From the NCBI GenBank assembly GCA_045658985.1, contig JAZOWC010000030.1, positions 1 to 54,149 of the forward strand: a DNA stretch of 54,149 nucleotides, given 5' to 3'. The position numbers and the translations under genes were made by a program. The DNA comes from RGIG3513 sp045658985 (GTDB lineage: Bacteria > Bacillota > Clostridia > Oscillospirales > Butyricicoccaceae). This document shows, one piece after another, positions 1-7,898 of the stretch; position 1 is the first letter of the stretch, and each line of letters starts with the position of its first letter. Under the pieces are notes generated by a model. The model was given only the letters and a program-made list of their open reading frames with translations. It did no database searches and was not told the origin of the DNA.

Positions 1-438
1 CATGCGCTGGGTGCCGCCAAAGCCGGGGGTGATGCCCAGACCTGCCTCGGGCTGAGCAAATACCACCGTGTCGGATACGATACGGATATCGCAGGTCATA
101 GCCAGTTCGCAGCCGCCGCCCAGAGCGTAGCCGCACACGGCGGCAATGGTGGGCAGGGGGAATCGCTCGACCTTCTTGAACACGGCGGTGGCAAGACGGC
201 TGAACTCCAGAGCCTCCGCGGGGGTCATGTTGCTCATTTCGGCAATATCTGCGCCCGCAACGAATGCCTTTGTACCGCCGCCGCGGATGATCAGACATCC
301 GGCGTCGGACACTGCGATCTCGTCCAGCGCCTGAGCAAGCTCGTGGAAGACCTGAGTGTTGATGGCATTGAGCGCCTTGGGACGGTCGATGCTCAGAGTG
401 GCAACGCCGTTGAGGTATTCAACCTTGATAAACTCCAT
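1..438 (-). CDS. crt: Enoyl-CoA hydratase/crotonase, C-terminus cut by window edge
   Basis: Crotonase-family enzyme that reversibly hydrates crotonyl-CoA to 3-hydroxybutyryl-CoA in the cytoplasm. The 146 visible residues begin MEFIKVEYLNGVATL and carry both oxyanion-hole segments, AGADIAEM (about 61-68) and GYALGGGCELAM (about 103-114). The two catalytic glutamates sit at about E111 (GGGCE) and E131 (AQPEAGLG). The family is usually about 260 residues, so roughly 45% is missing beyond base 1. The ATG at 438 follows AAGGAG at a normal distance. It lies just downstream of the thiolase gene on the same strand, so the pair looks like part of a butyryl-CoA synthesis operon; the other genes would be outside the window. 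Other crotonase-fold activities cannot be excluded from a fragment. Confidence 0.93.
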   Translation of the reverse strand, partial: MEFIKVEYLNGVATLSIDRPKALNAINTQVFHELAQALDEIAVSDAGCLIIRGGGTKAFVAGADIAEMSNMTPAEALEFSRLATAVFKKVERFPLPTIAAVCGYALGGGCELAMTCDIRIVSDTVVFAQPEAGLGITPGFGGTQRM

Positions 439-469
439 ATTGGGACTCCTTAAAGCTTATTCGCGTGGT

Positions 470-510
470 TAAAAGAAAGCGCGGCACAAAGTTGCCTTTG
501 CGCCGCGCCG
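470..510 (-). terminator. Terminator-like hairpin between thiolase and crotonase
   Basis: On the minus strand a 13-base GC-rich stem (arms 508-496 and 491-479, loop GCAA) follows the thiolase stop codon and is followed by TTTCTTTT. It sits inside an apparent operon, so it could attenuate transcription into crt or act as an mRNA-stabilising processing hairpin. Confidence 0.55.
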
Positions 511-521
511 AAAGTTGCTTA

Positions 522-1703
522 TCAGACGTTTTCTACGACGAGAGCTTCGCCCATACCGCCGCCGATGCAAAGAGATGCAACACCGTACTTAGCGTTACGG
601 CGCTTCATTTCGTAGCCGAGGGTTACCAGAATACGAGCGCCGGAAGCACCGATGGGGTGACCGATAGCGATAGCGCCGCCGTTTACGTTAACCTTCTCGG
701 GGGTGAGGCCCAGCTGATTGGATACTTCGTATGCCTGAGCTGCGAATGCCTCGTTGAGCTCGAACAGGTCGACCTTCTCGATGTCGAGGTCAGCCTTCTT
801 CAGAGCCTGACGGACAGAGGGGATGGGGCCGAGACCCATCTCGGAGGGATCGACGCCTACGCTGCCGGTAGCAACTACCTTGAGCATGGGGGTCAGGTTG
901 TGCTTCTTGAGGAACTCGCCGGAGCAGACAACGATAGCTGCAGCGCCGTCGTTGATACCGGAAGCGTTACCTGCGGTAACGGTGCCGTCCTTCTTGAATG
1001 CGGGACGCAGCTTTGCCAGAACTTCCATAGTGGTGCCGCCGCGTACGTACTCATCGGTGTCGAATACCTTGGGATCGCCCTTGCGCTGGGGGATAACAAC
1101 GGGAACGATCTCATCCTTGAACTTGCCTGCTGCGATAGCTTCGGCAGCACGTGCCTGGCTTCTTGCTGCCAGCTCGTCCTGCATCTCACGGGTTACGCCG
1201 AACTTCTCAGCGACGTTCTCAGCGGTGATACCCATGTGGTAGTTGTTGAATGCATCCCACAGACCGTCGTTGACCATAACGTCGGTCATCTGGGTGTTGT
1301 TCATACGAGCGCCCCAACGTGCTGTGTTGACAGCATAGGGAGCAAGGCTCATGTTCTCCATACCGCCGGCGATAACGCACTCAGCCTCGCCAGCCTTGAT
1401 GGTACGGTATGCCAGGCTTACGCAGTGCAGACCGGAACCGCAGACCTTGTTGATGCTTGTTGCGGGGGTGGTTATGGGAAGACCGGCATTCAGAGCTGCC
1501 TGACGGGCGGGGTTCTGGCCCAGACCTGCCTGGAGCACGTTACCGAAGAATACTTCGTCAACATCCTCTGCGGTGATACCTGCACGCTTGATAGCTTCGG
1601 TAATAACGATCTCACCGAGCTTTGCTGCGGGGATGTCCTTCAGGCTTCCGCCGTAGCTGCCGACAGCGGTACGGCACATTGCTGCAAGATAAACTTCTCT
1701 CAT
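522..1703 (-). CDS. thlA: Acetyl-CoA C-acetyltransferase (thiolase)
   Basis: Biosynthetic-type thiolase that condenses two acetyl-CoA into acetoacetyl-CoA, the entry step of butyrate formation, in the cytoplasm. At 393 residues it has the usual length. The acyl-accepting cysteine is C88 in NKVCGSG. The C-terminal catalytic pair is H349 in GHPIGASG and C379 in SLCIGGGMG, and the NEAF motif is at 317-320. The ATG at 1703 follows GAGGAG. It precedes the crotonase gene on the same strand, which supports a role in C4 acyl-CoA metabolism over fatty-acid degradation; this is inference from context. A promoter with an overlapping palindrome lies upstream. Confidence 0.95.
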   Translation of the reverse strand: MREVYLAAMCRTAVGSYGGSLKDIPAAKLGEIVITEAIKRAGITAEDVDEVFFGNVLQAGLGQNPARQAALNAGLPITTPATSINKVCGSGLHCVSLAYRTIKAGEAECVIAGGMENMSLAPYAVNTARWGARMNNTQMTDVMVNDGLWDAFNNYHMGITAENVAEKFGVTREMQDELAARSQARAAEAIAAGKFKDEIVPVVIPQRKGDPKVFDTDEYVRGGTTMEVLAKLRPAFKKDGTVTAGNASGINDGAAAIVVCSGEFLKKHNLTPMLKVVATGSVGVDPSEMGLGPIPSVRQALKKADLDIEKVDLFELNEAFAAQAYEVSNQLGLTPEKVNVNGGAIAIGHPIGASGARILVTLGYEMKRRNAKYGVASLCIGGGMGEALVVENV

Positions 1704-1744
1704 GGCTAAAAACTCCTCTACATTAATAATATAGTCATTTTAAC

Positions 1745-1762
1745 AGGTGACCAAAATCACCT
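1745..1762. promoter_or_regulatory. Operator-like palindrome at thiolase transcription start
   Basis: Inverted repeat AGGTGA-N6-TCACCT lies immediately downstream of the predicted -10 box of the thiolase promoter, so a bound protein would block initiation. The regulator is unknown; the sequence does not match the Rex consensus I know. Confidence 0.45.
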
Positions 1763-1769
1763 ATTTATA

Positions 1770-1797
1770 ATTATATAACATTTATTTGGAAAATCAA
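1770..1797 (-). promoter_or_regulatory. Predicted promoter of thiolase operon
   Basis: Read on the minus strand: TTGATT (1797-1792), 16-base spacer, TATAAT (1775-1770). The leader to the thiolase ATG is about 60 bases. Confidence 0.6.
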
Positions 1798-1820
1798 CCC
1801 CAAAACCAAATAAAAAAAGC

Positions 1821-1849
1821 TTGCTTTTTGCATTATTGTATGTTAAAAT
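1821..1849 (+). promoter_or_regulatory. Predicted promoter of secG
   Basis: TTGCTT (1821-1826), 17-base spacer, TAAAAT (1844-1849). A GGAGG ribosome site follows at 1891, just before the secG ATG. Confidence 0.55.
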
Positions 1850-1904
1850 ACAAATTACTGTTAAAAGTGCGGACTTTTTGCCGCTGAACCGGAGGTATAT
1901 TAAA

Positions 1905-2144
1905 ATGGGTGAAACTTTAAGACTGATTCTTACCATAGCTGACGTTCTCGTATGTATCGTACTTATCGCTACAGTTCTGTTCCAGTCCAGCAAGGAAGAG
2001 GGCCTGGGCAGCATGTTCGGCGGCGCCGCAGAGACATTCTTTGGCAAGGACAAGGCTCGTTCCCTTGACTCCAAGCTGGCCAAGATCACCGGCATCGCAG
2101 CTGCAGCGTTCATCGTTCTGACTTTCGTCATCGCTGTATTCTGA
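1905..2144 (+). CDS. secG: Preprotein translocase subunit SecG
   Basis: Small membrane subunit of the SecYEG channel. The 79-residue product has two hydrophobic helices, about 5-25 (LRLILTIADVLVCIVLIATVLF) minus its ends, and about 62-79, joined by a loop with the family hallmark QSSKEEGLGSMFGG around 27-40. The reading frame is open further upstream, but the ATG at 1905 follows CGGAGG at 1890 with a good spacing and gives the family's usual length, so it is chosen. The gene stands alone between its own promoter and a strong terminator, without the rnr-smpB genes often found next to it. Confidence 0.92.
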   Translation: MGETLRLILTIADVLVCIVLIATVLFQSSKEEGLGSMFGGAAETFFGKDKARSLDSKLAKITGIAAAAFIVLTFVIAVF

Positions 2145-2160
2145 TTTGAATCAAGAATGA

Positions 2161-2194
2161 AAGACCGTCTTTTTGAGGCGGTCTTAATTTTTTT
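2161..2194 (+). terminator. Intrinsic terminator after secG
   Basis: Stem AAGACCG (2161-2167) with CGGTCTT (2179-2185), followed by a T-rich run. Confidence 0.8.
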
Positions 2195-2208
2195 GCTGAG
2201 GTTTTGTG

Positions 2209-2691
2209 ATGGACTTTCGTGCCTGCGCCATGACCGGACATAGGAATATAACCCACGCCTTAGAGCGCGGGCTGGAAAAACGCCTGCTGGACGTTATCGA
2301 GGAGCTTGCCGCCGAGGGGACAGAGGTGTTCTATACCGGCGGCGCTCAGGGGTTTGACACCCTTGCCGCACTCTGCGTGCTCAGACTGCGGGACAAGCTC
2401 GGCATACGTCTGTGCGTGTGCGTCCCCTTTGAAAAACAGGACAGACGGTTTGACGGCATCGGCAAAGACCTCTACCGCTCAATCCTCAGCGATGCCGACG
2501 AGGTCGTGTACGTCAGCGACGGCTACGGCAAAAACGTCTACCACAAGCGCAACCGCTATATGGTGGACAGGAGCGAGGTTTGCGTGGCGTTTCTGGAGAG
2601 CGACTCGGGCGGCACATTCTATACCGTGGAGTATGCTCGCCGAAAGGGCAAAAAGATCATCAACCTCGCCGATGAACTGGCGGATATATAA
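2209..2691 (+). CDS. SLOG-superfamily (DUF1273/YpsA-like) protein
   Basis: Predicted cytoplasmic Rossmann-like nucleotide-binding protein of the SLOG group, related to YpsA and distantly to DprA and LOG proteins. Characteristic pieces are the N-terminal MTGHR (about 8-12), YTGGAQGFDTLAA (about 43-55) with the glycine loop and conserved Asp, VPFEKQ (about 73-78) and a C-terminal SGGTFYTVEYA segment (about 134-144) like the ligand-binding region of SLOG folds. ATG at 2209 is preceded in frame by a GTG at 2206; both are possible, and only a weak Shine-Dalgarno (GCTGAGG) is seen. The gene lies between two terminators, so it is probably monocistronic. Biochemical role unknown; YpsA of Bacillus has been linked to cell division. 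Confidence 0.8.
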   Translation: MDFRACAMTGHRNITHALERGLEKRLLDVIEELAAEGTEVFYTGGAQGFDTLAALCVLRLRDKLGIRLCVCVPFEKQDRRFDGIGKDLYRSILSDADEVVYVSDGYGKNVYHKRNRYMVDRSEVCVAFLESDSGGTFYTVEYARRKGKKIINLADELADI

Positions 2692-2697
2692 AAATAT

Positions 2698-2734
2698 AAC
2701 GCACGGGTGCACCACACCCGTGCGTTGCTGTTTT
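2698..2734 (+). terminator. Intrinsic terminator after SLOG gene
   Basis: Stem AACGCACGGGTG / CACCCGTGCGTT with a 5-base loop, then GCTGTTTTG. Confidence 0.75.
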
Positions 2735-2735
2735 G

Positions 2736-2764
2736 TTGACGGAGAGAATACAGTATGGTATAAT
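2736..2764 (+). promoter_or_regulatory. Strong sigma-A-type promoter of lipoprotein gene
   Basis: TTGACG (2736-2741), exactly 17 bases, TATAAT (2759-2764). One mismatch to consensus. Confidence 0.75.
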
Positions 2765-2812
2765 CAAGGTGCATAAATAAAAACATAACCAAAAAAGAAC
2801 GGAGGTACAAAG

Positions 2813-3616
2813 ATGAAAAAAGTTTACAGCTTATTTTTGATAATCTGGTGTTTGCTCTTGCTCCTGCTGCTCTGTGCCTGCGGGGACTCCAATAACCTCT
2901 TTCATTATGACGACGGGATCGAGATAGTCCACGTTTATACACCTCTCGGAGAGAAACTGGAAACCGAAATATCCCTCAGTGACGGTGAGATCAAAAACCT
3001 CATAGACTCACTTTCCGCATACAACGGAAAATGGCTGAAAGATCGGCCCAAATTTGCTTTTTCAGTGTATTACAGAATAAGGCTCGATAATGATACTGTG
3101 ATCCAAATCGCTGGCGAGGGTGACGGTGCTTGCCGTGACGGTCGTACCCATATCATCCTCAATCAGCTGCGTAAGGATGGGAGTAACAAATACAACAAAT
3201 ACGCAGAGATCGACAGCTCCATCATAGCACCGCTTGAAGACAAAATTGCGAACAAAAGCAATATCTTCGTTTACAGCGATGATATAGAGATAGTCCATGA
3301 GAAGTACGACCTCAACTCTAACGAGTTTAAGGTCACAGAGATAAACATAAGCGAAGAGGAACTCAAGACTCTCGTTAGGGCTCTTGCCTGGTACGACGGC
3401 AAATGGCTGGACGATCAGCTCAAATGGGAGGTCACATCGGGTTATCTTATCCGCTTTGACGAGGATACCTACGCAAGGATCGGTGCAAAGGACGATGCTT
3501 CTTCAAAAGACGGTCTTGTGTATATGTATGTCAAAGATCAGGGCAAATACAAAAACGTCTATATCGACAGCGCCATCATAGGACCTCTCGAAGCCCAAAG
3601 AGCAAGAGCTGAGTAA
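2813..3616 (+). CDS. Lipoprotein with two tandem homologous domains
   Basis: Predicted surface lipoprotein, 267 residues. The signal sequence MKKVYSLFLIIWCLLL ends in a lipobox LCAC with the modified cysteine at about residue 24, followed by GDSNN. The mature part is an internal duplication: about 31-138 and about 143-264 align through (D/I)EIVH, ALAWYDGKWL against SLSAYNGKWL, YRIRL/YLIRF, DGRTHIIL/DGLVYMYV and IDSSIIAPLE/IDSAIIGPLE. I do not recognise the domain family. ATG at 2813 follows GGAGG. The gene has its own consensus promoter and terminator, so it is a single-gene unit. Ligand binding outside the membrane is conceivable but unsupported. Confidence 0.85.
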   Translation: MKKVYSLFLIIWCLLLLLLLCACGDSNNLFHYDDGIEIVHVYTPLGEKLETEISLSDGEIKNLIDSLSAYNGKWLKDRPKFAFSVYYRIRLDNDTVIQIAGEGDGACRDGRTHIILNQLRKDGSNKYNKYAEIDSSIIAPLEDKIANKSNIFVYSDDIEIVHEKYDLNSNEFKVTEINISEEELKTLVRALAWYDGKWLDDQLKWEVTSGYLIRFDEDTYARIGAKDDASSKDGLVYMYVKDQGKYKNVYIDSAIIGPLEAQRARAE

Positions 3617-3630
3617 TCAACACAAAACCA

Positions 3631-3668
3631 AAAGAGCAAAGCACGTTACCCGTGCTTTGCTCTTTTTT
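3631..3668 (+). terminator. Intrinsic terminator after lipoprotein gene
   Basis: Perfect stem AAGAGCAAAGCACG / CGTGCTTTGCTCTT with loop TTACC, then TTTT. Confidence 0.85.
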
Positions 3669-3669
3669 G

Positions 3670-4108
3670 TTGTATTCTTTTGTGTGTCGAATGCGGCGGA
3701 GGAAAAGCCTCCCTTGTGCAAACGGAGCCGCCATGCAGGGGCGGAGGGATCGTATCCCGTGCCCTCCCGAAAAAGCCTTCTCCTATGCAGGTAGCGAAGC
3801 GGCGCGAGCGCAATGAATAACAGTCCGGTGGACTGTTAGAACGCGAGCGTGACCGAGCCGCAGCGAGACAGGTGGCAGCGGAGCTGACGGATGAGGTGGA
3901 AACTCGCTGCATCGGTCATCCTGAGCGAAGCGCCGCTGGGATACCACCATCGCTGCGCTCGGTGCTGCTTCGCAGTTCGACTTCGTTACACTCCGCTCAG
4001 TATGACACAGCGGCGCGGAGTCGAACCCGCAGGGCGCGCTTGCGCGGGATCTGCATATTCGGCGGCACCGTCGTAGGGGAGGGTCTCTGCGCCCTCCCGC
4101 ATATCGCC
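3670..4108. repeat. Gene-free intergenic repeat block
   Basis: No convincing gene in about 440 bases. It holds a patchwork of hairpins: AACAGTCC-GGT-GGACTGTT (3819-3837, shared in inverted-loop form with 21949-21967), the motif GGTAGCGAAGCGGCG (about 3790-3804, also near 54042), an AAAGCCTTCTCC motif (about 3773) shared with 33737, and a GGGAGGG/CCCTCCC stem (4077-4098) after the exporter gene. These look like members of dispersed clostridial intergenic repeats. Open frames across it have no family resemblance. Confidence 0.55.
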
Positions 4109-6004
4109 TTATTCCAGTTCAAATGCGCCGGTATACAGCTGATAGTAGGTGCCCTTCTGAGCAATAAGCTCGTTGTGGCTGCCCCGCTCGATGATGCGAC
4201 CGTTGTCCAATACCATAATACAGTCGGCGTTGCGTACCGTGCTCAGTCTGTGTGCGATGACGAATGTAGTCCTGCCGTGCATCAGCGCGTCCATACCCTT
4301 TTGCACCAGTGCTTCGGTACGGGTGTCTATGGAGCTTGTTGCCTCGTCCAGTATCATGGCGGGAGGATCGGCCACCGCCGCTCTGGCGATTGCGATCAGC
4401 TGACGCTGACCCTGAGACAGACTTGCGCCGTTGCCTGTCAGCATAGTTTCGTAACCATCGGGCAGTCGGGTGATAAAATCGTGCGCGTTGGCCAGTTTGG
4501 CAGCCTCCATGCATTCTTCGTCGGTGGCGTCAAGCTTGCCGTAGCGGATGTTGTCCATCACCGTGCCGGTAAACAGGTGGGTATCCTGCAGCACCATACC
4601 CAGCGAAGAGCGCAGATCGCCTTTGCAGATGTCTTTGACGTCAATGCCGTCGTAGGTAATGCTGCCGTTCTCAATATCGTAGAAGCGGTTGAGCAGATTG
4701 GTGATGGTGGTCTTGCCCGCGCCGGTAGCACCGACGAATGCTATCTTCTGTCCGGGATGGGCCCATAGGGATACGTTATGCAGCACCGTCTTGTTGGGCA
4801 CGTAGCCAAAGTCTACGTCCTTGAGGGTAATATCGCCCCGCAGCTCGTGGTATTGCACAGTGCCGTCGGGTTGGGGATTCTTCCATGCCCAGTGGCCGGT
4901 GTGATGCGCCACCTCGCGGATGGTGCCGTCCTCGAGTTTTTCGGCGTTGATCAGAGTGACTTTGCCCTCGTCACACTCGGGCTCCTGATCCATCAGCTCA
5001 AATATCCGCTCTGCGCCTGCCAGAGCCATAACGATGGAGTTGATCTGGTTGGAGATATGGCTGATAGGCATATTAAAGGTGCGGCTGAGGAGCATAAAGG
5101 TCATCAGATCACCCAGCGACAGCAGTTTGCCGCCGCTCGTTACCGCCAGCGTACCGCCCACGATGGCCAGTACGGCGTACTGCACGTAGCCCAGATTGTT
5201 GTTGATGGGGCCCATGATGTTTGCGTATTTGCCTGCGGTGTAGGCATTCTCGCACAGCTGCTCGTTGAGGCGGTCAAACTCCTGTCGGCATTTGTCCTCG
5301 TGGTTAAAGACCTTGACCACCTTCTGACCGTTTATCATCTCCTCGATATAGCCGTTGGTGGCACCGAGAGCCTTCTGCTGACCGATAAAATACTTCATCG
5401 ATCTGCCCGCCAGGGTCTTGGTAACAAATACCACCGAGGTGACGGTAAGCAGCATCACGCCCGTCAGGATGGGGGAGGTTATTATCAGCCTGACGAATAC
5501 CACTATCAGGGTGATCACCGACGATGCGCATTGGGGAATGGACTGACCCAGCATCTGGTTGAGGGTGTCGATATCGCTGGTGTAGCGGGACATGATGTTG
5601 CCCGCCTTGTTGCTGTCAAAATACCGCAGGGGCAGCTGCTGCATCTTGGAAAACAGCTGATTGCGTATCCGTCTCTGGGTGCTCTGACTGACGCCTACCA
5701 TAAGGAAGCTGTACAGCCACGCGCAGAATATACCGACGGCAAATATGCAGCCGATACGCACAAGATAGCTGATAAGCGGGCCGTAATCTGCCTTGCCGCT
5801 TGCCACCATGGGCAGGATATAGTCGTCAACAAGCACGCCCAGCGCCGCCGAGCCTGTGGTCTGTGCATAGGTGGCCGCAAATATGCATACAAGCACAAGC
5901 ACCAGCACGGGGATGTGCTTTTTCATATAGCTGAGCAGCCTCAGGAGGGTCTTTTTGGGGTCTTTTGCCTTGCGGCCGTCGCCGCGCATTCTTGCAGGAG
6001 GCAT
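4109..6004 (-). CDS. ABC exporter half, catalytically complete subunit
   Basis: Fused membrane/ATPase half-transporter, 631 residues, of the heterodimeric multidrug-exporter type (BmrCD/LmrCD-like). The membrane domain spans about 28-325. The ATPase has Walker A GATGAGKT (425-432, K431), Q-loop Q473, Walker B ILDE with catalytic E554, and H-loop H585. Its signature is LSQGQ (529-533), not the canonical LSGGQ. About 45 extra residues with the segment HWAWKNP (371-377) separate membrane domain and ATPase. The stop codon of the preceding gene and this ATG share one base (TAATG), so translation is probably coupled. Combined with its partner, one ATP site is canonical and one degenerate. Substrate unknown. 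Confidence 0.93.
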   Translation of the reverse strand: MPPARMRGDGRKAKDPKKTLLRLLSYMKKHIPVLVLVLVCIFAATYAQTTGSAALGVLVDDYILPMVASGKADYGPLISYLVRIGCIFAVGIFCAWLYSFLMVGVSQSTQRRIRNQLFSKMQQLPLRYFDSNKAGNIMSRYTSDIDTLNQMLGQSIPQCASSVITLIVVFVRLIITSPILTGVMLLTVTSVVFVTKTLAGRSMKYFIGQQKALGATNGYIEEMINGQKVVKVFNHEDKCRQEFDRLNEQLCENAYTAGKYANIMGPINNNLGYVQYAVLAIVGGTLAVTSGGKLLSLGDLMTFMLLSRTFNMPISHISNQINSIVMALAGAERIFELMDQEPECDEGKVTLINAEKLEDGTIREVAHHTGHWAWKNPQPDGTVQYHELRGDITLKDVDFGYVPNKTVLHNVSLWAHPGQKIAFVGATGAGKTTITNLLNRFYDIENGSITYDGIDVKDICKGDLRSSLGMVLQDTHLFTGTVMDNIRYGKLDATDEECMEAAKLANAHDFITRLPDGYETMLTGNGASLSQGQRQLIAIARAAVADPPAMILDEATSSIDTRTEALVQKGMDALMHGRTTFVIAHRLSTVRNADCIMVLDNGRIIERGSHNELIAQKGTYYQLYTGAFELE

Positions 6005-7749
6005 TACTGTTCCCCTCCTTTCTGCTGAGAGTCATAAACCTCGCGGTATATAGCCGAGGTCTCAAGCAGCTCACTGTGAGTGCCGCAGGCCGCTATACGG
6101 CCGTTGTCCATAACCAGTATAATATCGGCCTCCTGCACCGAGCCGATGCGCTGTGCGATGATCAGCTTGGTGGTGCCGGGTATCTCCTCGCGGAAGGCCT
6201 TGCGTATCATGGCGTCGGTATGGGTGTCAACCGCCGAGGTGGAGTCGTCGAGAATGAGTATTTTGGGGTTTTTCAGCAGAGCGCGGGCAATGCACAGACG
6301 CTGCTTCTGTCCGCCCGACAGGTTTGTGCCGCCCTGCTCAACGTAGGTGTCGTAGCCGTCGGGGAAAGAGCGTATGAATCCGTCGGCGCAGGCCAGAGTG
6401 CAGGCGCGGACCATTTCCTCGTCGGTGGCATTCTCGTTGCCCCAGCGCAGATTGTCGCGGATAGTGCCCGAAAACAGCTGGTTTTTCTGCAGTACCATAG
6501 CCACGTTGTCGCGGAGCACGTTGAGGTCATACTCGCGCACGTCCACACCGCCCACCTTGAGCACGCCCTCGGTGACGTCGTACAGTCGGGGGATAAGCTG
6601 AACCAGAGTGGATTTTGAGGAGCCGGTGCTGCCCAGAATGCCCACGGTGGCGCCCGAGGGGATGTTCAGGCTGACATCTTCCAGCGCCGCGCGTTTGGCG
6701 CTCGCGGAGTAGCGGAATCCCACACCCTCAAAGGTGACCGAGCCGTCGCGGACTTCTGTCACGGGGTTTTCGGGGGAGACTATCTCAGGCTCTTCGCAGA
6801 GTATCTCGTAGCAGCGGCGCATGGGAGAGCGGCTCATGGTCAGCATTACGAATACCATGCTCAGACCCAGCAGGGTGGTCAGTATCTGGGTGGTATAGGT
6901 GAACATGGAGCTCAGCTGACCTGTGCTCAGTCCCAGCTCGGGATTGTTGCCCGAGGCCATGACCATATGCGCGCCCAGCCAGGATATGGCGATCATGCAG
7001 ATGTACACACAGCTCTGCATAACGGGATTGTTGAGGGCGAGGATCTTTTCTGCCTTGGAAAAATCATTGTAGATAGCCCCCGATACCTCGGTGAACTTGT
7101 CTGTCTCTCTGTCCTCGCGGACGAATGCTTTGACCACGCGGATACCGTGAAGGTTCTCCTGCACCACTCGGTTGAGTCTGTCGTAGGTCTTGAACACACG
7201 GTCAAAGATCTTGAAAACACGGGGGACAAGCAGAATGAGCAGGGTGCCGAGGATGGGTATGACCACGCAGTAGACAAGACTCAGCCGCACGCTGATACGC
7301 ATAGCCATAACAAGGGACAGAATGAGCATCATGGGCGTACGTACAAAAATACGTATGAGCATCTGGAAGGTCATCTGCAGTCTCGCTACGTCGCTGGTCA
7401 GTCGGGTGACGATGGACGGCGTGGAAAACTTGTCAATGTTGGCAAAACTGTAATGTTGTATGCGGTGATACATATCGTGACGCAGGTTTTTTGCAAAACC
7501 CGTACCTGCCTTTGATGCAAAAACCGCACTTGCACAGCCAAAGCACAGCGATGCAATTGCGCACAGCACAAGCAGGATGGATTTGGTCACTACCGTATGC
7601 ATATCCTGCAGTACGATACCGTAGTCGTACAGGTCGGCCATTATGAGTGGTATGGTTACCTCCATGGCAACCTCGCCCACCATGGTGATGGGACTCAGTA
7701 TGGCCGCCCATTTATATTCCCGAATACATCGGGCAAGGCGTTTTATCAT
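6004..7749 (-). CDS. ABC exporter half, degenerate-site subunit
   Basis: First gene of the exporter pair, 581 residues from the ATG at 7749, which follows GGAGGAG at nine bases. The frame extends to an ATG at 7782, but that start would place the ribosome site inside the gene. Membrane domain about 15-305. The ATPase has Walker A GSTGSSKS (373-380), Q421 and canonical signature LSGGQ (477-481). Two catalytic residues are replaced: Walker B reads LILDD with Asp (D502) for Glu, and the H-loop histidine is Gln (Q533 in IAQR). This is the usual signature of the non-hydrolysing site in asymmetric exporters, so it should work only with its neighbour. Confidence 0.93.
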   Translation of the reverse strand: MIKRLARCIREYKWAAILSPITMVGEVAMEVTIPLIMADLYDYGIVLQDMHTVVTKSILLVLCAIASLCFGCASAVFASKAGTGFAKNLRHDMYHRIQHYSFANIDKFSTPSIVTRLTSDVARLQMTFQMLIRIFVRTPMMLILSLVMAMRISVRLSLVYCVVIPILGTLLILLVPRVFKIFDRVFKTYDRLNRVVQENLHGIRVVKAFVREDRETDKFTEVSGAIYNDFSKAEKILALNNPVMQSCVYICMIAISWLGAHMVMASGNNPELGLSTGQLSSMFTYTTQILTTLLGLSMVFVMLTMSRSPMRRCYEILCEEPEIVSPENPVTEVRDGSVTFEGVGFRYSASAKRAALEDVSLNIPSGATVGILGSTGSSKSTLVQLIPRLYDVTEGVLKVGGVDVREYDLNVLRDNVAMVLQKNQLFSGTIRDNLRWGNENATDEEMVRACTLACADGFIRSFPDGYDTYVEQGGTNLSGGQKQRLCIARALLKNPKILILDDSTSAVDTHTDAMIRKAFREEIPGTTKLIIAQRIGSVQEADIILVMDNGRIAACGTHSELLETSAIYREVYDSQQKGGEQ

Positions 7750-7793
7750 GGAACTTTGCTCCTCCCTCCGGCAAAAAAACAAATATGTATAAT

Positions 7794-7822
7794 ATTGTAA
7801 TGCCTACATTAATCAAGTTCAA
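7794..7822 (-). promoter_or_regulatory. Predicted promoter of ABC exporter operon
   Basis: Minus strand: TTGAAC (7822-7817), 17 bases, TACAAT (7799-7794). Confidence 0.6.
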
Positions 7823-7844
7823 GCAAATATTAAAAAGTTTACAA

Positions 7845-7880
7845 ATAAAAACGGACATTGAGAATCCTCCCAATGTCCGC
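7845..7880 (-). terminator. Intrinsic terminator after the 361-residue secreted protein
   Basis: Minus strand stem CGGACATTG / CAATGTCCG (7879-7871 and 7860-7852), followed by TTTTTATTT. Confidence 0.8.
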
Positions 7881-7898
7881 AAAGCTCAAAATATCCGC

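Noticed and set aside
465..1709. Long plus-strand frame of 414 codons
   Set aside because: It is antisense to the thiolase gene, which has all catalytic motifs; the mirrored protein is rich in Cys and His without family resemblance.
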